Notes: a model not told the origin generated them from the sequence alone. DNA of 64,000 bases from DASWLF01 sp963768765 (GCA_963768765.1 CAVYJK010000024.1:62001-126000), one strand, 5' to 3'; counted from the stretch's first letter, positions 42,517 to 51,624 are shown. Numbers and translations: made by a program.

Positions 42517-43086
42517 ATGATTAATTATGTGGCTTACCGTAAGTTCGTCACCGTGAGGAATGGCAAGAGGGTGATGTTCCGGTTCCTCAACGATTCCGAC
42601 CGGGAAGGCCTGGCCCATCTTTTCCAGGAGGCCCCGGAGGAGGACACGCGGTTTTTGAAGCAGGACGTCAAGGACCTGAAGCTGGTCAACTACTGGATCG
42701 ACCACATCGACTACCGCAAAGTCCTGCCTCTGGTGGCGGTGGACCTGGAGTCCAACCGCATCATTGCCGACGCCACCTTACACCGGGGGAAGCACGCGGC
42801 CAAGCACATCGGGGAGATCCGCATCTTCGTGTCCCGCTCCTTCCGCAACCTGGGTTTGGGGTCCGTGATGCTGGAGGAGTTGCTCAGCCTGGCCAAGCTG
42901 GAAAATTTGCAGTGGCTGAAGGCGGAGATCGTGGCGGACCACAAGAAGGTGATCAAGGCCTTCCGGTCCAAGGGTTTCGAGCAAAAGGCCATCCTGGACG
43001 ACTTTTTCCTCCGCAAGGACGGGGTGACCCACGACGTGATGCTGATGATGCGGCCGGTGGTAAAAAGAGAAGAAACGGAATTCTAG
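42517..43086 (+). CDS. GNAT family N-acetyltransferase
   Basis: This 189-residue Gcn5-type acetyltransferase has the acetyl-CoA pyrophosphate loop in FVSRSFRNLGLGSVMLEELL (the RxxGxG stretch RNLGLG, about residue 112) and ends with a conserved FRSKGFEQKAILDDFFLRKDG. It transfers acetyl from acetyl-CoA to an amine of unknown identity. Similar acetyltransferases in deltaproteobacteria are sometimes linked to acetyl-lysine control of acyl-CoA synthetases, but nothing in this neighbourhood shows that. The 43087-43831 stretch behind it is only repeats. Confidence 0.86.
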   Translation: MINYVAYRKFVTVRNGKRVMFRFLNDSDREGLAHLFQEAPEEDTRFLKQDVKDLKLVNYWIDHIDYRKVLPLVAVDLESNRIIADATLHRGKHAAKHIGEIRIFVSRSFRNLGLGSVMLEELLSLAKLENLQWLKAEIVADHKKVIKAFRSKGFEQKAILDDFFLRKDGVTHDVMLMMRPVVKREETEF

Positions 43087-43261
43087 GGAGACCTTCAGTA
43101 AATAAATGAACCAGGAATTTCCCGTAGGGGCGGGGTCTCCCCACCCCTTTTCCGGCGAGGAAGCCTCGCCCCTACCATAAAAAAATCCCCCCTACCCCCC
43201 TTTACAAAAGGGGGGAATAAAAACAGCTTCCGAACAATTTGCGAATTTATGAAATTAAGTA
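43087..43261. repeat. Palindromic repeats behind the GNAT gene
   Basis: GTAGGGGCGGGGTCTCCCCA and GAGGAAGCCTCGCCCCTAC form one hairpin (43124-43176). AAAATCCCCCCTACCCCCCTTT at 43183-43204 plus AAAAGGGGGGA belong to the CCCCCTTT family. No gene is present. Confidence 0.65.
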
Positions 43262-43461
43262 CTGGTGGTGTGTTTCGTAATTAACTATGCATAATATCTG
43301 GCTAGAAAGTATGGCTTGGGAAGCTTAAGTCCCCCTTTGGAAAAGGGGGATTTAGGGGGATTTCAACTGGTTGTCAAGAAATCCCCCCTGACCCCCCTTT
43401 AGAAAAAGGGGGTAAAAAATCAGCCCCTCGATGTCACGTTATTTATGAAACACACCACTAG
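43262..43461. mobile_element. MITE-like element, copy 2 (different interior)
   Basis: The ends CTGGTGGTGTGTTTC (43262-43276) and GAAACACACCACTAG (43447-43461) match the terminal inverted repeats of copy 1, but the interior is largely unrelated and contains a CCCCCTTT-type palindrome. It abuts copy 3 and shares its terminal CTAG. Confidence 0.7.
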
Positions 43462-43645
43462 TGGTGTGTTTCGTAATTAACTGGCATTACATTTCAAGTA
43501 AATCGGATATGGGGCGAGGAGACCTCGCCCCTACAATAAACCCTGTCGTATTGTAGGGGCGTGGTTTCGCCGCCCTTGACCCCCTTGCCAAGCAAGGTGA
43601 TTTAGAAAAATGCTAATGGAACCTAAATTTGAAACACACCACTAG
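43458..43645. mobile_element. 188-bp MITE-like element, copy 3 (reverse orientation)
   Basis: The element runs from CTAGTGGTGTGTTTC to GAAACACACCACTAG and is, read on the minus strand, nearly identical to copy 1 over all 188 bp. The junction CTAG at 43458-43461 is shared with copy 2, so the two lie head to tail with a common CTAG. No coding region is inside. Confidence 0.8.
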
Positions 43646-43831
43646 CTCTCATCACCCTCCCCCCCACCCCCTCCCCTCAAGGGAGGGGGAGTTTAGACCT
43701 GAAAACCTTGTTATGGTAATGGCGGGAACCCATATTAGGGGTCTGTTCCAGCCTCAGGAGCTAATCCGGGGTGGGTTTGAAACCCGTCCCGCCTGCGCCG
43801 GCCATTGCCATAATCTTTGGGGATCGTCTCC

Positions 43832-45011
43832 ATGGGCCGGGTAGTCACTGGTCTCGAAGTATTCCTGCACGCCCCCCCTGCCTGGGCCAAAGGCGCCCGG
43901 CTGGGCCTCCTGAACCATCCCCCCAGCGTCGGCCCGGACCTCACCAGCGCCCGGGAGCTCATCGCCTGCCGTTTCCCCGGCCAGCTGCGGGTTCTGTTCA
44001 GCCCCCAGCACGGCCTCCTGGGGGAAAAGCAGGACAACATGATGGCCTCGACGGATTTTGTGGACCCGCTCCTCAAGCTGCCGGTGGTCAGCCTGTACGG
44101 TCCTCGGATGGCGCCGCCCCCCGAGGCCCTGGCGGCAGTGGACGTCGTCCTGGCGGATCTCGTGGACGTGGGCACCCGGGTTTATACCTTTGCCGCCACC
44201 CTGGCCAAGGTGATGGAAGCCGCCGGACAAGCTGGATAAAAAGGTGGTGGTGCTGGACCGGCCCAACCCCGTCTCCGGGGCCGCGGTGGAAGGCAATATG
44301 CTGCGGCGAGAGTGGGCCTCCTTCGTGGGGCCGTACCCCTTGCCCATGCGCCACGGCTTTTCCCTGGGGGAACTGGCCGGGTATTACCGCGTCACCCAGG
44401 GTCTGGGGTGCGACCTGGAAGTGATTCCGGCCCGGGGCTGGCGGCGGGGCCAGTATTTCGACGAAACCGGCCTGCCCTGGGTGCTGCCCTCCCCCAATTT
44501 GCCCACCCTGGACAGCGCCCTGGTCTACCCCGGCCAGGTGCTGCTGGAGGGCACCAACCTGTCGGAAGGCCGGGGCACCACCAGGCCCTTTGAGCTGTTC
44601 GGCGCCCCGTTCCTGGAACCGGGCCGGGTCAGGCAGGCCCTGAAAGGGCAGCAACTACCGGGGCTGGTACTGCGGGAGGCCTGCTTCGAGCCCACCTTCC
44701 ACAAGTGGGCCGGAGAGCTGTGCCGGGGGTTCCAGATTCACGTCACCGACCGCCAGGCCTTCAAACCGTATTACACCACCCTGACGCTGCTGTCGGTGCT
44801 GCGGCAGCTTTACCCCGAAGAGCTGGCCTGGCGCCCGCCCCCCTACGAATACGAGTTAGAAAGGTTGCCCATCGATCTGCTCACCGGGGACGACTGCATC
44901 CGCCGGGGCCTGGACCGGGGCCTGACGGCCGGGGAGCTGGAGGCCGGCTGGCAGGAAGACCTGGAGCGGTTCCTGGAAGTGCGGCGGGAGTTCCTGATTT
45001 ATCCGGATTGA
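43832..45011 (+). CDS. namZ: Exo-beta-N-acetylmuramidase NamZ-like (DUF1343) protein, frame broken
   Basis: Both frames together give about 390 residues of the DUF1343/NamZ family, which removes terminal MurNAc from peptidoglycan fragments. The first part has LGLLNHPPSVGPDL, VLFSPQHGLLGEKQDNMMAS and DLVDVGTRVYTFAATL. The second has KVVVLDRPNPVSGAAVEGNM, SEGRGTTRPFELFGAPF and AFKPYYTTLTLL. The break is at about 44222, where one base separates the stop-terminated first frame from KLDKKVVVL. Start ATG 43832 has no strong ribosome-binding site. It may serve wall recycling, in keeping with the murR-like regulator at 49329. No signal peptide is evident. Confidence 0.85.
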
Positions 45012-45017
45012 AGTTGT

Positions 45018-45240
45018 TTGAGGGAGGGGGTAGGGGCCGACGGCCCCTACCCCCTCCCTCAAACTCCCACTCCCAACCCCCATAAGAGAAAATCTATGGT
45101 GCGTCTGGCGCACCCTTTCCTCTCGTTCCCAAGCTCCTGCTTGGGAACGACAATTTGGTCCAAAGCTCCCGCTTTGGAAGGTTTGCGAAGCAGAGCTTCG
45201 CCTAAAAATCTGCGTCCCCAAGCAGGAGCTTGGGGACGAG
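45018..45240. repeat. Several hairpin repeats between the NamZ gene and a small minus-strand gene
   Basis: GAGGGAGGGGGTAGGGGCCG and CGGCCCCTACCCCCTCCCTC form the G/C-tract family hairpin at 45020-45060. CGTTCCCAAGCTCCTGCTTGGGAACG at 45125-45150 and CCCAAGCAGGAGCTTGGGGACG at 45217-45238 are another pair. The palindrome AAGCAGAGCTTCGC at 45187-45200 is part of the same group. Confidence 0.65.
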
Positions 45241-45272
45241 GCTTATAGGGCGGCCTGTGGCCGCCGAATCTT

Positions 45273-45525
45273 TTAATGCGCCAACGCCATGGCGCTGCGC
45301 AGGGCGATCTTGGGGGTCACCAGGACCCCTTCCTCGCCCCGAAGGGCCTTTTGGGCCAACTTCAGCCAATCGTAAAGGGTGGCTTTTCCCGGAGGGATGT
45401 CGCAAACCCGGTCCGGCGGCGTCAGGCCGGCCAGGAGGTCAGTGACGATCTTCAGGGCCGCGGCGATTTCCCGGCGGTCCACATGATTGAAGGCTTGCTT
45501 GCAGGGCGTTTTTCAGGTCTTCCAT
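45273..45525 (-). CDS. Small protein of unknown function, frame broken near the N-terminus
   Basis: The main frame, from GTG 45482, gives DRREIAAALKIVTDLLAGLT and PPGKATLYDWLKLAQKALRG, ending SAMALAH. Upstream an AGGAAGGA-preceded ATG at 45525 gives MEDLKNALQ; switching by one base near 45497 joins it to QAFNHVDRRE, a continuous protein of about 84 residues. I recognise no family. The sequence is helical and soluble. It lies convergent with the NamZ gene in a repeat-rich spot. The one-base join is inferred from the good ribosome-binding site and the uninterrupted frame. Confidence 0.45.
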
Positions 45526-45604
45526 GTTTTTCCTTCCTTTCTCTTTCTTTTCAGTCGCTAAAACTGGATGTCACGGTTCGGGCGATAAATATTTGAAAGA
45601 TTGC

Positions 45605-45720
45605 TTAGGCCGGGACAGTCGGGCGCTAGCCCGCCTGCCCCGGCCCCTTATGGGGGTTGGGAGGGGGGTGTGGGGGGAGGGCAGGGGCCCTCGGTCCCTG
45701 ACCCTCCCCCGCCAACTTTG
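45605..45720. repeat. G/C-tract dispersed repeat behind radA
   Basis: GGCCGGGACAGTCGGGCGCT and GGGGTTGGGAGGGGGGTGTG belong to the same G/C-tract family as at 14078. A GGGCCCTCGGTCCC hairpin ends it. It lies at the 3' side of the minus-strand radA. Confidence 0.6.
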
Positions 45721-45722
45721 CT

Positions 45723-47087
45723 TCAAGGAAACAGGCTGCGGATGGCGGCGGCCAGGGTGTCCACCCCCAGGAGTTCCAGTCCCGGGAACTCCCCCAGGTG
45801 CTCCTGTTGTCGGCGGGCCAGGAGGGCCCGGCGGAACCCCAGTTTGCGGCCTTCCTTGAGCCTAAGCTCCGGGGCGCTGACCGCCCGCACTTCCCCGGTG
45901 AGGCCCACTTCCCCGAAGAGCAGGGTGTCGGCGGGCACCGGCCGGTCCAGGAAGGAGGAGGCCAGGGCCAGGGCCACGCCCAGGTCCAGGGCCGGCTCCG
46001 TCAGGCGCACCCCTCCGGCCACGTTGACGTAGAGGTCCTGGCCGCCCATCCCCAGGCCCACCCGTTTTTCCAGGATGGCCACCAGGAGGGAAACCCGTCC
46101 CGGGTCCACCCCCATGCTCTGGCGCCGGGGCAGGGCCAGGGACGAAGGGGAGACCAGGGCCTGGACCTCCACCAGGATGGGGCGGGAGCCCTCCAGGCTG
46201 GGGACCACCACCGCGCCCGGCACCTCCAGGGAGCGTTCCGCCATGAACAGGCCCGACGGGTTGGCCACCTCCAGGAGGCCGGCCTCCTGCATTTCGAAGA
46301 CCCCCAGTTCATGGGTGGGGCCGAAGCGGTTCTTCACGGTGCGCAGCAAGCGAAAGGCGTGGGACCGGTCGCCTTCCAGGTAGAGCACCGTGTCCACCAG
46401 GTGCTCCAGCACCATGGGGCCGGCGATGGCGCCTTCCTTGGTGACGTGGCCGATGAGAAAGGTGGCGATGCCGGTGAGCTTGGCCTGCTGCACCAGGCGG
46501 AAGGCCGTCTCCCGCACCTGGGTGAGGGACCCGGGGGCCGCCGGCAGGGTGGCGGTGTACAGGGTCTGAATGGAATCCAGGGCCAGGAAGGCAGGGGAGA
46601 CTTCCGCCACCATGTTGAAGATGTTTTCCAGGCAGGTTTCGGTGGCCACCAGCAGGTCCGGCGACTTGAGCCCCAGGCGGGAGGCCCGGAGCTTGAGCTG
46701 GGATTCGGACTCTTCCCCGGAGATGTAGAGGCCCTTGAGGCCGTCCCGGCAGAGGCGGTCCAGCACCTGCAGGATCAGGGTGGATTTGCCGATGCCGGGG
46801 TCGCCCCCCAGCAGGACCACGGAGCCGTGGACCACGCTGCCGCCCAGGGTGCGGTCGAACTCGCTGAGGCCGGTGACCTGGCGGACCTCCGGGGGGGTCT
46901 TCAGCCGGAGCAGGCTCTGGGGGGCGCCGCGCCGGGGGGGCAACTGGTAGTCGGCCACCGGCCCGGTGGGCACGGCTTCCTCGGCCAGGGAGCTCCAGGC
47001 GCCGCATTCCGGGCAGCGGCCCAGCCACTTGGCCGCCTGGTAGCCGCAGCTCTGGCAGATAAACACGGTTTTTCCGGGCCGGGCCAT
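45723..47087 (-). CDS. radA: DNA repair protein RadA
   Basis: This 454-residue RecA-like ATPase processes branch migration in homologous recombination. An N-terminal zinc finger CQSCGYQAAKWLGRCPECGAW is followed by the Walker A GGDPGIGKSTLILQVL (about residue 94), GEESESQLKLRASRLGL and the signature KNRFGPTHELGVFEM, then a Lon-protease-like C-terminal domain (ALPRRQSMGVDPGRVSLLVA). Standard length. Monocistronic. Confidence 0.96.
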   Translation of the reverse strand: MARPGKTVFICQSCGYQAAKWLGRCPECGAWSSLAEEAVPTGPVADYQLPPRRGAPQSLLRLKTPPEVRQVTGLSEFDRTLGGSVVHGSVVLLGGDPGIGKSTLILQVLDRLCRDGLKGLYISGEESESQLKLRASRLGLKSPDLLVATETCLENIFNMVAEVSPAFLALDSIQTLYTATLPAAPGSLTQVRETAFRLVQQAKLTGIATFLIGHVTKEGAIAGPMVLEHLVDTVLYLEGDRSHAFRLLRTVKNRFGPTHELGVFEMQEAGLLEVANPSGLFMAERSLEVPGAVVVPSLEGSRPILVEVQALVSPSSLALPRRQSMGVDPGRVSLLVAILEKRVGLGMGGQDLYVNVAGGVRLTEPALDLGVALALASSFLDRPVPADTLLFGEVGLTGEVRAVSAPELRLKEGRKLGFRRALLARRQQEHLGEFPGLELLGVDTLAAAIRSLFP

Positions 47088-47695
47088 GGGGCCTCCTTTC
47101 TAGCTATCAGCGGTCAGCTTTCAGCTTTCAGCAAAGACGCGGGTGGCCGCCGCCGGCCGGCGTGCAGGGTGGGCACTGCCCACCATGGCTTCTTTCGAAG
47201 ACGGCCGAAGGCGGCGGTTCAATATTCTTACTTTGTTGTGACTGCCAGACGCCGGCTTGGGCCTAAGCCCGCAGCCTAAGGCCTGGAAACTCGAGTCGCC
47301 ATTTGCCTGGGCGCACTGGGGCTGATTTTACTTGAAGGGGCCAGGGGATTGCAACGGGAACCTGGCAACTTGGGGGCAACCCGCCGAATAACGACCGGGA
47401 AAGGCGAGGGGCCGGCAGGGGAGGGGGTGCGGGCGAAAATTGACTAAAATCCTACCTTGGGATAATCTTGCCGGAGTGCGGCGGTCGCAAACCGGTCTGG
47501 TACTTAATTGCTTAAATCAGCCTGAGAAGAATCCCCCTCACCCTAGCCCTCTCCCCCAAGGGGGAGAGGGAAAAAGAGATAAATTGGTTGGGGAATACAT
47601 GCGCAAAATTACGCAGATTAGTACCAGACCATAATTTATCTGGAGAAATTCCGCCAGGCCGAAACGGTGACCACGGGTCGTCCCAGGAGGAGGCG
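47088..47695. other. Region between radA and the CCA-type enzyme, repeats and no supported gene
   Basis: GTGGGCACTGCCCACC at 47170-47185 is a perfect palindrome of the dispersed kind. CCCCTCACCCTAGCCCTCTC with GGGGGAGAGGG at 47533-47570 is the common phage-like or REP-type repeat that translates to PHPSPLPQGGE and is not a gene. The ribosome-binding site AGGAGG at 47685-47690 belongs to the next gene. No promoter could be identified. Confidence 0.55.
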
Positions 47696-49168
47696 GTGGG
47701 CCTTTCACCGGTAATGCAGAACTACGAGAAAAACCTGCTTCAGGGGGTGAGCCGTCTGGCCTCCCGGCGTTCCCTAAAAGTGCTGGGGCGGCTGGCGGCG
47801 GCCCGGCAGGTGCAAGTCTATCTGGCGGGCGGCTCGGTGCGGGAACTGGCCCTGGGCCGCCAGCCCCCGGACCTGGACCTGGCGGTGTCGGCCCAGACCC
47901 TGGGGCTGGCCCGGGAGCTGGCCGCGGCCCTCCAGGGCACCTTTGTCCTGCTGGACGAAGAGGAGCGCACCGCCCGGGTGGTGTGGCAGGGCGAGATCCT
48001 GGACCTGGCGGAGTTTCGGGCCCCCACCCTGGAAGGCGACCTCAAGGCCCGGGATTTCACGGTGAACGCCATGGCCCTGGAGCTGGAGGCGATCCTGGGC
48101 CGGCGCCCCCTGGCCCTGGTGGACCCCACCGGCGGGCTGCACGACCTGGCCCGGGGGCTCATCAGGATAATCTCCCCGGAAAACCTGGGGTACGACCCTT
48201 TGCGGCTGTTGCGCGCTTATCGGTTTGCCGCGACCCACGGCTTTCGCCTCACTCCGGAAACGACGGCCGCGGTGCGCCGCTACCTGCCGGGGTTCCCCCG
48301 GGTGGCGGGGGAGCGGGTCCATCAGGAGTTATTTCTCCTGTTGGCCGCGCCCCGGGCCGGCGCCGTGCTCCAAGACATGGATGAGGCCGGCCTCCTGACC
48401 CAGGTCTTTCCCGAACTCAGCGACGCCAGGGAGGTGGAGCAAAACGGCTTCCATCACCTGGACGTGTTCCACCATTTGCTGGAAACCGTGATTTGCCTGG
48501 AGGAGGTTCTGGCGGCGCCGGAGAAATACTTCGGGGAGCTGGCCGGGGAGCTGGGCCGCTACCTGGCCGGGCATCACAAAAGCGCGGTCCTGAAGCTGGC
48601 GGCCCTGTTTCACGACGCCGGCAAACCCCAGGTGCAGGACCGCCGCAGCCAGCCGGACCGTTACACCTTTTATTACCACGAGAAGGTGGGGCTGGAGATC
48701 TTCGCCGGAGTGGCCCAGAGATTGCGGCTGAGCATCGCCGAAAAAAAGACGGTGGACACCCTTATCCGGCTGCACATGCGCCCTTTTTTGCTTCTGCCCG
48801 CCTTCAGGGAGCGGGAGCTGACGTTTCGGGCCCTGGGCCGGCTGGTGCGGGCGGCCCGCGCCGAACTGCCGGGCTTGTTCGCCCTGGCCATGGGCGACAG
48901 CCTGGCAGGGCAGGGCCCCCAAAAACCGCCGGACTCGGAAGCGGTCTTGGCCGACCTGGCCGATGAAGCTTTCCGGTTCCTAAAGGAGCGCCTGGAGCCG
49001 CAGGAGCGCCTCCCCAGGCTGGTGAACGGCCACGACCTGATCCGCCTGGGCCTGAAGCCGGGGCCCCGGTTCAGGCAGATCCTGACCGCAGTGGAGGAAG
49101 CGCAATGGGAAGGCGCGGTGCACACCCGGGAAGAGGCCTTGAGGCTGGTGCAGGACCTGGTGAAATAG
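47696..49168 (+). CDS. tRNA nucleotidyltransferase / poly(A) polymerase family protein with HD domain
   Basis: This protein of about 490 residues starts at GTG 47696 (AGGAGG 5 nt upstream), or at ATG 47714. The nucleotidyltransferase head has VYLAGGSVRELALG, then PPDLDLAV with the catalytic Asp pair, ARDFTVNAMAL and DPTGGLHDLARGLIR. The RNA-binding part has DPLRLLRAYRFAATHGF, and an HD domain follows with KLAALFHDAGKP and FYYHEKVG. In bacteria of this group such enzymes add CCA to tRNA 3' ends or tail RNA; which one cannot be told. GGxVRE replaces the usual GGxVRD. Confidence 0.85.
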   Translation: MGLSPVMQNYEKNLLQGVSRLASRRSLKVLGRLAAARQVQVYLAGGSVRELALGRQPPDLDLAVSAQTLGLARELAAALQGTFVLLDEEERTARVVWQGEILDLAEFRAPTLEGDLKARDFTVNAMALELEAILGRRPLALVDPTGGLHDLARGLIRIISPENLGYDPLRLLRAYRFAATHGFRLTPETTAAVRRYLPGFPRVAGERVHQELFLLLAAPRAGAVLQDMDEAGLLTQVFPELSDAREVEQNGFHHLDVFHHLLETVICLEEVLAAPEKYFGELAGELGRYLAGHHKSAVLKLAALFHDAGKPQVQDRRSQPDRYTFYYHEKVGLEIFAGVAQRLRLSIAEKKTVDTLIRLHMRPFLLLPAFRERELTFRALGRLVRAARAELPGLFALAMGDSLAGQGPQKPPDSEAVLADLADEAFRFLKERLEPQERLPRLVNGHDLIRLGLKPGPRFRQILTAVEEAQWEGAVHTREEALRLVQDLVK

Positions 49169-49328
49169 GGGCGGCGGCATTAATTCCGGGGGCCTTAAAC
49201 GGGGCCTACGACTTGACTCTTTTACCGGCGGAATCTTTAAATATTTTTATTTTAAGGTAAAATATTTCAGGAAACATTTCAGATAGCCAGATCATCATTA
49301 TGTTATTCAGTATAAAGGAGATGACTTG

Positions 49329-50203
49329 ATGGACCCCTTAAATCGGGATCCCCAGTCCGGCGCCCTGATTCGGCTGCGGGGCTTGTACCCCTCCTTGAAA
49401 ACCGCGCTGCAAAAGGTCGCCAATGTCATCCTGCGGCAACCGGAGATGGCCGTCTACGCCTCGGTGAACGAAGTGGCGGCCGCGTCCGGGGTGAGCGAAG
49501 CCACGGTCATGCGCTTCTGCCGCATCCTGGGATTCAAGGGTTTCCAGGACTTCAAGATCTCCCTGGCCCGGGAAATGGTGACGCCGTCCCAATTTCCCCT
49601 GGAAGAAGTCAGAGCCGAGGATGATGCCGACACCATCATCCGCAAGGTATTCCAGGCCAGCATCTCCGCCCTGCAGGATACCCTGGAAGTGCTCGAGGCC
49701 CGGGCGGTGCGGCAGGCGGTCCAGATATTGCTCGCCTCCCGCCGGATTTTGGTCTGCGGGGTGGGCGATTCCGGTCCCGTGGTGGATTACGCCATCAACC
49801 GGTTCTTGCTTAATAGGTCTCAATACTTATGGCTACCGCGATCCTTACCATATGATGACCGCGGCCGCCGTATCCGGGCCGCAAGAGGCGCTGCTGGCCA
49901 TCTCTCATTCGGGCGGCACCCGGGAGGTGCTGGAGGCGGCCCAGGTGGCCAAAGAGGCCGGGGCCCGGGTGATCGCGGTTACCAACAACTCCCTCTCCCC
50001 CCTGAGCCGGATTGCGGACCCGGTTCTGGTCACCGCCTCCCGGGAGACCCGTTATCAGCAGGAAGGAATGGCCTCCTTCTTTTGCCAGGCCGCGGTTATG
50101 GACTGCCTCTTCTACCATGATGCTCCTGGCTCGTCCCGAAACGGCCCAAGAGAACCTGGCAAAAATTGCCAAAGTCATCTCCAAGACCCCCAAATCCGGT
50201 TGA
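49329..50203 (+). CDS. MurR/RpiR family transcriptional regulator, frame broken twice
   Basis: The N-terminal HTH (residues 10-80: LKTALQKVANVILRQPEMAV, ASGVSEATVMRFCRILGFKG) binds DNA, and a SIS sugar-phosphate domain follows (ILLASRRILVCGVGDSGPVV, then LLAISHSGGTREVLEAAQVA, RVIAVTNNSLSPLSRIAD). The frame is broken near 49812 (continued as GLNTYGYRDPYHMM) and near 50118 (continued as MMLLARPETAQENLAKIAKV). Each break is cured by one base, restoring one protein ending at 50203. ATG 49329 follows AAAGGAG at 49314-49320. It probably controls sugar or MurNAc metabolism genes; the class II aldolase gene starts 61 nt later and may be its partner. Confidence 0.85.
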
Positions 50204-50264
50204 TGGCAGAGGCCGTGGCCAGCCGTCCGGTTGAACCTCATTTTCCCATTGCGGACGAGAGTTG

Positions 50265-50909
50265 ATGGCAAGCGAAGGACAGTTGAAGCAGGACATCGTG
50301 CGCATCTGCGGGATGCTGCACCGAAAAAATTACCTGGCCGCCACCGACGGCAATGTCAGTGTGCGCCTGAGAGACCGGGTGCTCGTCACCCCCAGCGGGG
50401 TGCACAAGGGCTACATGGCGGCGGACCAGGTGATCACCGTGGACCTTACGGGCCGGGTGCTGGAAGGGGAGGGGCGGCCCACCTCGGAGCTCCGCATGCA
50501 CCTGCTGGCCTATGAGTTGCGCCCGGATGTTAAGGCCGTGGTGCACGCCCATCTGCCTTACGCCACGGCCTGCACCCTGGCGGGCATCTCCCTGCTGGAA
50601 CCCATCTTGCCGGAAGTGGTGATTACCCTCGGGGGGATTCCCACCGCGCCCTATGCCACCCCCGGCACCGAAGAAGTCCCGGAGGCCATCCGGGATTTCA
50701 TCCGGGAATTTGACGCCATCCTCTTATCCCGGCACGGCGCCATGACCATGGGGCGGGATGTCATGGACGCCTACAACAAAATGGAGAAGCTGGAACACAC
50801 CGCCCGGGTGGTCCTGGCGGCGCGCCTCCAGGGACCGGTGTCGCCTTTGCCCGCCGCGGAGGTGGAGAAGCTGCGGCGCCTGGGGGCAGAGTATAAGGCA
50901 GGGGGGTGA
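50265..50909 (+). CDS. Class II aldolase/adducin family protein
   Basis: This 214-residue zinc-type class II aldolase resembles L-fuculose-1-phosphate aldolase. Visible motifs are ATDGNVSVRLRDRVLVTPSG (phosphate and substrate-binding), VVHAHLPYATACTLAG with the metal-binding His pair, and ILLSRHGAMTMGRDVMDAYN with the third His. The catalytic Glu of fuculose aldolase may be in GRPTSELRMH. ATG 50265 is preceded by a weak ribosome-binding site. Which 2-keto or 2-deoxy sugar phosphate is cleaved is unknown. Its last 30 codons recur, in frame, as a fragment at 51532-51624. Confidence 0.88.
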   Translation: MASEGQLKQDIVRICGMLHRKNYLAATDGNVSVRLRDRVLVTPSGVHKGYMAADQVITVDLTGRVLEGEGRPTSELRMHLLAYELRPDVKAVVHAHLPYATACTLAGISLLEPILPEVVITLGGIPTAPYATPGTEEVPEAIRDFIREFDAILLSRHGAMTMGRDVMDAYNKMEKLEHTARVVLAARLQGPVSPLPAAEVEKLRRLGAEYKAGG

Positions 50910-51011
50910 GTTTTGGCCGCGGTAATTCGATACGCTCCATAGTGGCAACTGAAGCTAGACGTTAGGCCGGAAAATTTAACCAGGTTGCGATTGTGATGAT
51001 GGAAACCCAAA

Positions 51012-51284
51012 ATGGAATTTGAATGGGATCCGAAAAAGGCCGAAACAAACAAACGGAAACATGGCATCAGTTTTCATGAGGCGGCAACGGTTTTTGGGGA
51101 TCCGCTGGCCATCACTTTCGCGGACCCGGACCATTCTCTTGATGAAGTTCAATACCTCACCTTTGGTCTGTCGAGATTCAACCAACTGCTGGTTGTCTCA
51201 CATGCTCACCGGGGGAAGAAATTGAGGATCATCAGTGCGCGTCTGATGACACGCCAGGAGAAAAGGATCTATGAGAAAGGATAA
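51012..51284 (+). CDS. brnT: BrnT family toxin
   Basis: This 90-residue ribonuclease-type toxin of a type II toxin-antitoxin system has MEFEWDPKKAETNKRKHGIS, then TFADPDHSLDEVQYLTFGLS and the C-terminal RGKKLRIISARLMTRQEKRI with the conserved RIISAR. The start ATG at 51012 is the family start. Its last 14 nt overlap the antitoxin-like gene, the usual coupling. Family knowledge says the toxin halts translation and the partner represses the operon. Confidence 0.9.
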   Translation: MEFEWDPKKAETNKRKHGISFHEAATVFGDPLAITFADPDHSLDEVQYLTFGLSRFNQLLVVSHAHRGKKLRIISARLMTRQEKRIYEKG

Positions 51285-51525
51285 ATCTGAGGAAATGCGC
51301 CCGGAATACCGGCGTGAAGACCTCGGCAAGGGTGTTCGGGGCAAGTATTTGGAAGCCTACCGGGCCGGAACCAATCTGGTCCTCCTCGGCCCCGATGTGG
51401 CAAAGGTGTTTTCAACTGAAGAGTTGGTGAATGAAGCCCTGCGTTCTCTTATAGAAGTAGCCCAGAAATCGGTTGGCCCGACCAAGCGTTCCAGCCGCGG
51501 TAAACCGACTAAGGTTTCGGGTTAG
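51271..51525 (+). CDS. Antitoxin-like partner of BrnT
   Basis: This 84-residue small protein overlaps brnT by 14 nt. The middle is LGKGVRGKYLEAYRAGTNLV followed by LLGPDVAKVFSTEELVNEAL, a pattern found in short proteins that follow BrnT-like toxins. The usual BrnA ribbon-helix-helix end is less obvious, so it is called antitoxin-like. It ends just before the aldolase 3' fragment at 51532. Confidence 0.75.
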   Translation: MRKDKSEEMRPEYRREDLGKGVRGKYLEAYRAGTNLVLLGPDVAKVFSTEELVNEALRSLIEVAQKSVGPTKRSSRGKPTKVSG

Positions 51526-51531
51526 GATAGC

Positions 51532-51624
51532 GCGGCGCGGCTCCAGGGGCAGTTGCCGCCGTTGCCGGAGGCGGAGGTGGAGAAGCTGCGGCGCCTGGCG
51601 ACAGAGTATAAGGGAGGGGGGTGA
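51532..51624 (+). pseudogene. 3' fragment of a second class II aldolase
   Basis: The frame encodes AARLQGQLPPLPEAEVEKLR then RLATEYKGGG and a stop, matching the last 30 residues of the aldolase at 50265-50909 (AARLQGPVSPLPAAEVEKLR and RLGAEYKAGG) at about 22 of 30 positions with the frame kept. The upstream remainder is missing. The 700 bp between the two aldolase ends hold exactly the BrnT pair. Confidence 0.7.

Noticed and set aside
47440..47634. Frame encoding PHPSPLPQGGE-like peptide
   Set aside because: This is the translation of a common dispersed GC-rich palindromic repeat, not a protein.
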